47,544 nt of DNA from positions 1 through 47,544 of the forward strand of contig CALQHT020000008.1 in NCBI GenBank assembly GCA_943330455.2. Direction: 5' to 3'. The DNA is from Nitrosovibrio sp. Nv4 (GTDB taxonomy: Bacteria > Pseudomonadota > Alphaproteobacteria > Acetobacterales > Acetobacteraceae). A program made the position numbers and the translations under genes. Positions 41,435-47,544 of the stretch are shown one piece after another (positions within the stretch are counted from its first letter, which is position 1; every line of letters begins with the position of its first letter). The notes beneath the pieces are model-generated. The model worked only from the letters and a program-made list of their open reading frames with translations. It was not told the origin of the DNA and ran no database searches.

Positions 41435-42764
41435 AGTCCTTCGGCCGCACGGCCAAGCACCGGCCCTGCATCATCGCTATCTATTAGACGCTTTGGGCGA
41501 CGTGACACGTGGTTCCGTGGATCGCCTTATGGTCCTAATGCCGCCTGGTTCTGCCAAATCAACCTATGCCTCGGTCCTGTTTCCGGCTTGGTGGTTTGCG
41601 CAACATCCGGGTTCTTCGGTTATCGCTGTCTCGCATACCCATGGCCTCGCCGAAACATTCAGCCGGCGTGTCCGAGAACTGATGCTGGCGCGACAGGGGC
41701 AGTTGGGTATCAGCCTGAACAGAAGCGAACGATCCGCGGCCCATTGGCGGTTGGCTTCTGGGGGGGAATACATCGCCGCGGGGATCCGCGGCGCCATTAC
41801 CGGCCGCCGGGCTGATCTGATCATTATCGACGATCCGATCAAGTCACTGGTGGAAGCGGAAGGTCAGCTACACCGAGAGCAGATATGGCAGTGGTATCGC
41901 TCTGATTTGACCACCAGATTGAAACCAAACGGTCGAATTATATTGATAATGACCCGCTGGCACGAGGACGACCTCGGTGGAACGCTGCTGGCCAACCACG
42001 CGGCCGATTGGCGTGTCATCCGTCTTCCAGCCCTCGCGGAATCGGATGATCCCCTGGGACGAGCAATTGGTGAACCGCTCTGGCCGGAGTGGGAAGATAC
42101 GACCGCGCTGCTGCGGAAGCGAGAACTGGTCGGAGAACGAACATGGGCATCACTATTCCAGCAGTCGCCCAGGCCGATATCTGGCGGGGTATTCAAGGTC
42201 AGTGCTCTGTCAATGTTGGACAATTTGTCCACCGGGCGCCAGGATCAGGTTGTCCGAGCCTGGGACCTCGCTGCTACTTTGGCAGCACCGGGTACCGATC
42301 CAGATTGGACGGTTGGAATTAAATTGCACAAGGATAGTGAACAGCGCTTCACGATTTTGGACGTGGTGCGCCTTCGTGGCACTCCTCGACAGGTTGAAGA
42401 CGCCATCGTTTCGACTGCACGGATTGATGGTGTCGGTGTTGCGATCGGATTACCCGAGGATCCGGGTCAGGCAGGAAAAAGCCAGGTCGCATACCTTGCG
42501 GGGCGACTTGCCGGCTATCGATTGCTGACATCTCGGGAAAGCGGGTCGAAACTGGTTCGTGCCTTGCCTGTCGCATCGCAAATGGAAGCAGGCAACGTGG
42601 CCATGATCCGAGCTAATTGGAACCACATACTGATTGAGGAACTACGTGAGTTTCCGGGCGGACGCAAAGATGATCAAGTCGATGCTCTAGTCAGGGCCTT
42701 CACAACCCAAATGCGTATCGGCACGCCGACCCGACAATCGATGATTCCGTTCCTTGCCCGATAG
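41340..42764 (+). CDS. Phage terminase large subunit
   Basis: A 474-residue motor that packages DNA into proheads. The ATPase has Walker A MPPGSAKST (67-75), motif AVSHT around 96, and Walker B LIIIDDP (Asp164, Asp165), followed by MTRWHEDDLGG. The C-terminal nuclease (RNase-H fold) has Asp309 in RAWDLA and Asp residues in FPGGRKDDQVDALV. The Walker A variant GSAKST is common in this terminase branch. GTG at 41340 and ATG three bases later are both possible starts. It overlaps the preceding small gene by 95 bases. Confidence 0.93.
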   Translation: MMQSSLTNWLKLEDEFSTRQRLRSSLLEWATEVLRPHGQAPALHHRYLLDALGDVTRGSVDRLMVLMPPGSAKSTYASVLFPAWWFAQHPGSSVIAVSHTHGLAETFSRRVRELMLARQGQLGISLNRSERSAAHWRLASGGEYIAAGIRGAITGRRADLIIIDDPIKSLVEAEGQLHREQIWQWYRSDLTTRLKPNGRIILIMTRWHEDDLGGTLLANHAADWRVIRLPALAESDDPLGRAIGEPLWPEWEDTTALLRKRELVGERTWASLFQQSPRPISGGVFKVSALSMLDNLSTGRQDQVVRAWDLAATLAAPGTDPDWTVGIKLHKDSEQRFTILDVVRLRGTPRQVEDAIVSTARIDGVGVAIGLPEDPGQAGKSQVAYLAGRLAGYRLLTSRESGSKLVRALPVASQMEAGNVAMIRANWNHILIEELREFPGGRKDDQVDALVRAFTTQMRIGTPTRQSMIPFLAR

Positions 42765-42803
42765 GTATTATCCCCAAGCCAACCCTCGCCTATCAGGATC
42801 AAT

Positions 42804-44219
42804 ATGTTCGACACGATATGCGACTTGATTCCCCGTGACCTGGATTATTCGGACCGCACGCGGACTCTGGATATTCTGACAAGGGTTCTCGAAGGTCGTC
42901 TCTACAACGTCTTGCCGTACAAATTCCATGAAGAACGTGGGAGCGGTGGGGAATACATACCCTTGAGGAACCGCCGGCCCAGCGTCCGGTATCCACTCTC
43001 TCGCATCGTGGTGGAAGATAGTGTCTCCCTGTTGTTCAGCGAAGGCCATTTTCCCACTGTCGACTGCCCCGATCGGGATGCACAGCAAGCGATAGCCGAC
43101 ATATTCAAAGAATCCCGTCTCAATCTGGTCATGACGGAGGCAGCGACTCGCGGGTCGATCGGTTCCGCGGCTATATTGCTCCGGGTTCTTCGTGGTCGGG
43201 TTTTCTTTCAGATACTCAATACTATGTTCCTGACGCCAACCTGGGACCCCGAAGAGCCCGATACGTTGTCGCAGGTGGTCGAGAGATACAAACTGCCCGG
43301 GCGTGCCTTGCAGCAGGCCGGCTACGCGATCGATGAGCCAGGTGCCGAACATTGGTTTACCCGTTGTTGGGATTTAGAGTGCGAGACGTGGTTCGAACCC
43401 TATCCGGTTGGCGGCTCTGATCGATTGATCATCGATGAACAGCGAACCGTACGTCATGGTCTGGGATTCGTGCCGATCACCTGGATAAAGAACCTGCCCG
43501 GGCCATCTTCGACGGGAGACGTCAACGAAGGTGCTTGTACCTTTCGGCCTGCGATAGAAACCCAGATCGAAATCGACTATCAACTGAGCCAAGCGGGTCG
43601 TGGGCTGAAATATAGCAGCGATCCGACTCTCCTTCTGAAAGAACCGGCGGCGTTGGACCGGGATCTCGTGCGTGGAGCAGGCAATGCGCTCATTGTCGGC
43701 GAGCACGGCGACGCACGCCTGCTTGAAATCGGCGGCACAGCGTCTGCCGCGGTTATCGAGTATGTCAGGACCCTTCGAGAGCTTGCTCTCGAAAGTCTCC
43801 ATGGCAACCGCGCCAGCCCAGACCGTCTAACGGCCGCCCAGTCCGGACGGGCGCTTGAATTGCTAAATCAGGGCTTGATCTGGCTGGCAGATAACTTGCG
43901 TATCACTTATGGGGAGGGCGCCATACTTGATCTGGTCAAGATGATATCTCAGGCATCCCGACGCTACCCGCTTAGGGTGCGTGGACGTCCCATAGCTCCG
44001 ATCGACGCCCAAATGGCGTTCACATTGAAATGGCCGCGGTGGTACTCCCCTACCGCGGAGGACAGGCAGCGTGACGCGCAAACGCTCGCGACGCTTGCGA
44101 CATCGGGGCACCTGAGCCGGGAGACCGCGGTGAAGTCCATCGCCGATACATTCGATATCGAGGACATAAGGGTGGAACTCGATCGAATAGCCGCAGATTA
44201 CTCGAATAAGGATCAGTAA
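42804..44219 (+). CDS. Phage portal protein
   Basis: A 471-residue protein in the right position and size for the dodecameric portal through which DNA enters the head. Visible features are an N-terminal region with YPLSRIVVEDSVSLLFSEG, a mid-section with HGLGFVPITWIKNLPGPSS, then FRPAIETQIEIDYQLSQAGRG, and a C-terminal helical region GRALELLNQGLIWLADNLRITYG (the stem/wing helix). It resembles the SPP1-type portal fold. Its TAA overlaps the next ATG by one base (TAATG). Confidence 0.83.
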   Translation: MFDTICDLIPRDLDYSDRTRTLDILTRVLEGRLYNVLPYKFHEERGSGGEYIPLRNRRPSVRYPLSRIVVEDSVSLLFSEGHFPTVDCPDRDAQQAIADIFKESRLNLVMTEAATRGSIGSAAILLRVLRGRVFFQILNTMFLTPTWDPEEPDTLSQVVERYKLPGRALQQAGYAIDEPGAEHWFTRCWDLECETWFEPYPVGGSDRLIIDEQRTVRHGLGFVPITWIKNLPGPSSTGDVNEGACTFRPAIETQIEIDYQLSQAGRGLKYSSDPTLLLKEPAALDRDLVRGAGNALIVGEHGDARLLEIGGTASAAVIEYVRTLRELALESLHGNRASPDRLTAAQSGRALELLNQGLIWLADNLRITYGEGAILDLVKMISQASRRYPLRVRGRPIAPIDAQMAFTLKWPRWYSPTAEDRQRDAQTLATLATSGHLSRETAVKSIADTFDIEDIRVELDRIAADYSNKDQ

Positions 44220-44626
44220 TGTCAGACACGGCTCCTGAAAATGAAGCTGCGTTGGACCCCGACGCACTGCGGTCGCGCGCTGAACACCTAGAGCGTGAGC
44301 TTGCCCATGTCCGTCAGACGACGGAGAAACGTATCATATGGGCGGATCTGACGGTCGAGGCCGTTAAGGCCGGCATGGTCGATCTCGATGGTCTGAAGCT
44401 CCTAGATCTTGCCGAAGTCAGGTTGAACGACGACGGGCATGTTGCCGGCGCATCGACACTGATGACCCATTTGAGGCAGGCGAAGCCTTGGCTTTTCGGT
44501 GGTCCATCTTCGTCAAACCCGATCAGACCACCGCCGGCTCCACAACCTCGGCAAAAGCTCGCATGCGAGATGTCGGACGATGAATATCGTGCGGCACGAG
44601 CACTTATCGTCAAACGCCACGTGTGA
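44219..44626 (+). CDS. Phage scaffold-like or head accessory protein
   Basis: A 135-residue acidic protein located between portal and capsid. It has a charged coiled-coil region (residues 14-38, LRSRAEHLERELAHVRQTTE), an Asp/Leu-rich centre, a Pro-rich linker (PPPAPQPRQ) and a short C-terminal helix (DDEYRAARALIVKRHV). The gene order and helical composition fit a scaffolding protein, but sequence alone does not prove it. Confidence 0.6.
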   Translation: MSDTAPENEAALDPDALRSRAEHLERELAHVRQTTEKRIIWADLTVEAVKAGMVDLDGLKLLDLAEVRLNDDGHVAGASTLMTHLRQAKPWLFGGPSSSNPIRPPPAPQPRQKLACEMSDDEYRAARALIVKRHV

Positions 44627-44680
44627 GTGGCTCTACCTGACTAGCGTTCGTTCAACGGCCTTCTCGAACAAGGATTTTTC

Positions 44681-46003
44681 ATGGGCATTCTGAATTTTCC
44701 GGCATCTCTGCAACCGATCATCCAGCAGGGATTTCTTGACCGGGAATTTGACCTCGCGTTGCGTTCCCGACTGGGTTACCGCGCCGTCGCAGATCGAGAG
44801 GAGATTTCGGTCGGGATCGGCGAAACGCTGACCAAGACGCGGGCTGGTCTGAAGCCGGCTGTCACGACGCCGCTGTCTCCCGCAAGCAACACGAACCTCG
44901 ACAACGGCCTTTCTCCGACGGGATGGAGCGTCGAGCAGTACACGATCGTGATGAACCATTACGCGGCGACCATGGACCTGAACATGGTGACCAGCCGCGC
45001 CGGCATCGCGGCCCAATTCCTGCAGAATGCCTATTCGAACGGCGAGCAGGCGGCGCGCAGTCTGGACGAGCTAGCCCGTAATGCTCTTTTCGGCGCCTAT
45101 ATGGGTGGCAACACCCGCGTTCGTACCTCCCTTGGGGCCGCTGGCCCGGTCGTGGCTCTCGACGACGTGCGAGGGTTCCAGAACGCCTTCGTAAACGGCG
45201 TGCAGCAGGCCATCAGCGGATCGACCTCGCTCTCGGTGACCATCGGTTCGAATGTCTACAGTGCGGTTTCGGCCTCGGTGGACACCACGAACGTGTCCAC
45301 GGCGCCGACCGGCACTTCCGGGACCCTAACCCTCTCGACGAACGTTACCGTCGGTGATGGGGCCGCTGGCAACACCGTTGTCGCGGCCAACGGCTCGACG
45401 ATCATTCGTCCTCAGTCGCGGACCAACACGTTGCAACTCAACGCCTCCGACACCCTGACGATGGGGTGCCTCCTGGATGCGGTGGCCAAACTGCGACTGA
45501 ACGCCGTGCCAGAGATAGATGGGGCCTACAACTGTTATCTCGACCCCGTGTCGTCCCGGCAGTTGTTCGCTGATCCCGATTTCAAGCAGCTATTCCAGGG
45601 TGCCACGTCGGCAAACCAGGTATTCCGCAAGGGAATGACCAACGATTTCCTCGGTTTACGGTTCGTTCCGACCAACGAGACTTTTGTGCAGGCGCATCCT
45701 TCGTTGGCGAACCTGATGGTCCGACGCCCGATCATCTGTGGTGCGGGCGCACTCGTGGAGGGCGATTACGCTGGACTAGCGGCCAGCGACGTTGCCCCGG
45801 CCGACTCTATCGTAACGGTGGTAAATGGTGTCGCCATGGTTACGCGCGAGGCGATCGACCGCCTGCAACAAATCATCGCTCAGTCCTGGTATTGGATTGG
45901 CGGGTTCTGTGCGCCTTCCGATACGACGACGAATCCGACGACCGTGCCCACGGCGACCAACGCGGCTTTCAAGCGGGCAGTGATCGTCGAACATATCGGC
46001 TGA
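44681..46003 (+). CDS. Phage major capsid protein with inserted domain
   Basis: A 440-residue HK97-fold-type coat protein. Residues 1-175 carry an N-terminal helix/E-loop region (LQPIIQQGFLDREFDLALRS) and the A-domain start (ARSLDELARNALFGAYMGG). Residues 178-245 are Ser/Thr/Val-rich and beta-strand-like (SLSVTIGSNVYSAVSASVD, TSGTLTLSTNVTVGDG), looking like an inserted Ig/I-type domain. The rest is the P-domain, ending FKRAVIVEHIG. AAGGA precedes the ATG by eight bases. Confidence 0.82.
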   Translation: MGILNFPASLQPIIQQGFLDREFDLALRSRLGYRAVADREEISVGIGETLTKTRAGLKPAVTTPLSPASNTNLDNGLSPTGWSVEQYTIVMNHYAATMDLNMVTSRAGIAAQFLQNAYSNGEQAARSLDELARNALFGAYMGGNTRVRTSLGAAGPVVALDDVRGFQNAFVNGVQQAISGSTSLSVTIGSNVYSAVSASVDTTNVSTAPTGTSGTLTLSTNVTVGDGAAGNTVVAANGSTIIRPQSRTNTLQLNASDTLTMGCLLDAVAKLRLNAVPEIDGAYNCYLDPVSSRQLFADPDFKQLFQGATSANQVFRKGMTNDFLGLRFVPTNETFVQAHPSLANLMVRRPIICGAGALVEGDYAGLAASDVAPADSIVTVVNGVAMVTREAIDRLQQIIAQSWYWIGGFCAPSDTTTNPTTVPTATNAAFKRAVIVEHIG

Positions 46004-46024
46004 CCATAACGGGAGCATCTCAGA

Positions 46025-46333
46025 ATGGCCGTAGGACCGACATGTGTTCTCAGTCCCACGGCGACTGGCGCACTCTCAGCGACAGCCGCCTCGTCCTCAG
46101 CATTATTGGTTGGTGGAGGAGCCTCCGTGGTTCAGATGAATGATGCGAACGCACTGCCTATTGTCCGGTCCTGTTCCGACTTATCGAACTCGTCCGGCAA
46201 AGCGGTCATGCAGATGCTCCCCCACGGTCTCGTCACGGCTTCGATCGACAACCTGATCGCACATGTTGCCCCGGGTCCACGGACCGGCGCTAGCACCGGC
46301 TGTGTCGCCCCTAGCACCGGGACCTGCCGCTGA
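46025..46333 (+). CDS. Small phage structural protein of unknown function
   Basis: A 102-residue Ala/Ser/Gly-rich protein without signal peptide, in which five Cys residues are scattered. GGGAG lies nine bases before the ATG. Position after the capsid gene suggests head decoration or completion. Its stop overlaps the next start (TGATG). Confidence 0.6.
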   Translation: MAVGPTCVLSPTATGALSATAASSSALLVGGGASVVQMNDANALPIVRSCSDLSNSSGKAVMQMLPHGLVTASIDNLIAHVAPGPRTGASTGCVAPSTGTCR

Positions 46334-46710
46334 TGGTACTCTCTGATGTCGAACGCACCGATATCCGGCGCTTCTGTGGCTATCCCGTGGTCGGAAACTC
46401 CGCTGCAGTGGCCACGGGTCTGCAGCACTTTCAGACATACGGCCCGTTAGAATACCGCCTCGGGAATTTGTCGCCGAGTGAACTGACCATCGTCCGGCGC
46501 TATATTGGAAACTTGACCGTACTTGAAATCGCGGTACCGAGGTCGAGTGAACACCTGGATACCGACCAAGCCGCGGTGTGGACCCGTAACCGCACCGAGC
46601 CTCAAGATAGGCTTCGGTTGTTGGATGACTGGCGTCGTCGCTTGTGCGATTTCCTCGGGGTCCTCCCGGGCCCTGGTTTAGGGCGTGGCGGTATAGCATG
46701 GATCGTCTAG
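46333..46710 (+). CDS. Probable head-tail connector protein
   Basis: A 125-residue protein. The N-terminal LSDVERTDIRRFCGYPVVG and the following helical section with SPSELTIVRRYIGNLTVLEIAVP resemble small head-completion proteins that follow capsid genes; the C-terminal helix DRLRLLDDWRRRLCDFLGVLPGP is basic. It overlaps the preceding stop by one base. A definite family cannot be named. Confidence 0.62.
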   Translation: MVLSDVERTDIRRFCGYPVVGNSAAVATGLQHFQTYGPLEYRLGNLSPSELTIVRRYIGNLTVLEIAVPRSSEHLDTDQAAVWTRNRTEPQDRLRLLDDWRRRLCDFLGVLPGPGLGRGGIAWIV

Positions 46711-46711
46711 T

Positions 46712-47353
46712 ATGAACGCTGATCATATCAAAGATCGGATCAGTTGGGCCTACAACATTACTGCTAGAGCCATCGGTCGCCCGGCAGATGCCTTTCGTGC
46801 CCGAGGGCCACACGCTCCATTGTCACCTGCCAACCGCTATCTACGGCTGCATGCCGCATTCACGACGACTGGGGGTAATTTTTCGCGCTCACAAGTCTAT
46901 GGCTCAGGCCTCTATACGGGATATTTCGATACGGCCTACACGAAGGTCGGTGATTATCTTGTTCAGGGTGCCCGAGTTTTTTTCATCGCGGAGCAGGACG
47001 ATCTGCTTCCGACATTGTGTGTGAGAACGAATAGTACTGTATCAATTCGACGCCCGGCGGTGCCCGCGACTATAGGTATGTCAGGTTATGGAGGAGGCCA
47101 GAACGACGACACCTCACTCATGATCGCATGGCCTGCCAGTGCCTTGGGGATCGGGGGAGGCGGACAGTCGCAAGCCGGTCTCCCCGGAGAAGGATCGGTG
47201 CCAGGTTGGTCAGTCCTCCTGCCGGCTCCGGCGGGTATCGGTCTGATGGTGTCCGATATCGTCTCCGACGACCAGGGGCGGCATGGAGCCATCACGGCGA
47301 CGGAGTTGACCCATCTCGGATGGCGCCTAACCGTCAAGCAGGCCACGACCTGA
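46712..47353 (+). CDS. Phage tail-region protein of unknown function
   Basis: A 213-residue protein beginning one base after the preceding stop, so probably translationally coupled. It shows a basic N-terminus, a Gly/Tyr-rich beta-like central region (GSGLYTGYFDTAYTK, GYGGGQND) and a Gly-rich loop (GIGGGGQSQAG). Its end overlaps the next start (TGATG). No family recognised; a minor head or tail component is likely from position. Confidence 0.6.
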   Translation: MNADHIKDRISWAYNITARAIGRPADAFRARGPHAPLSPANRYLRLHAAFTTTGGNFSRSQVYGSGLYTGYFDTAYTKVGDYLVQGARVFFIAEQDDLLPTLCVRTNSTVSIRRPAVPATIGMSGYGGGQNDDTSLMIAWPASALGIGGGGQSQAGLPGEGSVPGWSVLLPAPAGIGLMVSDIVSDDQGRHGAITATELTHLGWRLTVKQATT

Positions 47354-47484
47354 TGGCGGACCTGTCGGATGTGGAAGATGCCTTAACGTCGCTCGTCTCT
47401 AGCAGCCTGTCGGACTTACGCCCACCGGAGGCTCATGTTAGAATCGTAACGTCGATTCGCTCCCTCCCCGGATGCCGCCAATGA
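47353..47484 (+). pseudogene. Truncated phage tail gene, cut by an insertion sequence
   Basis: The frame starts with the TGATG overlap and reads MADLSDVEDALTSLVSSSL, a start often seen in phage tail-terminator-like proteins of about 150 or more residues, but ends after 43 residues. The sequence after about residue 28 (VRIVTSIRSLPGC) does not look like the family and probably comes from the insertion sequence. The stop overlaps the transposase start (ATGA). Confidence 0.5.
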
Positions 47485-47544
47485 GCAACTTCCGCCCCAC
47501 CGATCGCCTAACCGGCTTCCTGATGCCGCCGTCTATCGATGAAT
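47481..47544 (+). mobile_element. IS1182-type transposase, 5' end (runs off the window)
   Basis: The ATG at 47481 opens a frame beginning MSNFRPTDRLTGFLMPPS, the characteristic N-terminus of IS1182-family transposases, whose next residues usually continue as a DEWLP block; the window ends at Ile-Asp-Glu. The element's left end probably lies between about 47437 and 47480. Its right end is outside. It appears to have inserted in the phage tail region. Confidence 0.72.

Noticed and set aside
1-47544. CRISPR array or restriction-type defence locus
   Set aside because: No regularly spaced repeats were found and no methylase, Cas or nuclease gene was recognised other than the terminase and dnaQ.

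Overview
The window is a GC-rich alphaproteobacterial chromosome segment, most likely from Rhodospirillales/Acetobacteraceae. The assignment rests on gene content: a petA-petB-petC set with mtnP, aroE-coaE-dnaQ facing secB, a Tim44-like protein beside secB, a general amino acid (Aap-type) ABC transporter and a full-length SecA with a C-terminal zinc motif. This is inference from content and order; there is no rRNA to place it. No tRNA, rRNA or CRISPR array was recognised.

Layout. 1-542: a palindromic MITE-like element and apparently non-coding DNA. 543-7573: a metabolic/efflux block with a cupin, two MFS transporters, a phosphotriesterase-family hydrolase, a RidA-family protein, a lipoprotein and an unknown protein on the minus strand, and an amidase divergent from them. 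7632-12228: a metallophosphoesterase, a heme-globin chemotaxis sensor, a TetR regulator and a nitroreductase. 12563-29586: mostly core genes, namely secA, a periplasmic parvulin, an O-antigen-ligase-like polymerase with a small TTG-initiated membrane protein, mtnP, petCBA, hemF, an orphan HigA-type antitoxin, a MaoC/CaiB pair, aroE-coaE-dnaQ, secB, a histidine phosphatase and a Tim44-like protein. 29627-38587: an LldE-like CCG protein, the aapJQMP transporter with a hairpin after aapJ, a BTAD/TolB/TPR regulator and a YeiH-family permease.

38588-40800 is the most unusual chromosomal stretch. It holds an sRNA-sized transcription unit, an 89-residue protein built on an exact 22-residue repeat ending in GGGFR, a 263-residue protein of an uncharacterised (DUF6065-like) family, a 13-G tract, and a degenerate response-regulator receiver with Glu where the phosphorylated Asp should be, preceded by a structured leader candidate. 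The repeat protein plus its neighbour is the best candidate for an undescribed system, possibly a ribosomally made, modified peptide; that function is inference.

41060-47544 is the left part of a tailed-phage head module: a small protein, large terminase, portal, a scaffold-like protein, major capsid and head-completion/tail genes, tightly packed. No integrase, lysis or regulatory gene is visible. The module runs into the start of an IS1182-type transposase at the right edge, which appears to have broken a phage gene, so this is probably a decaying prophage.
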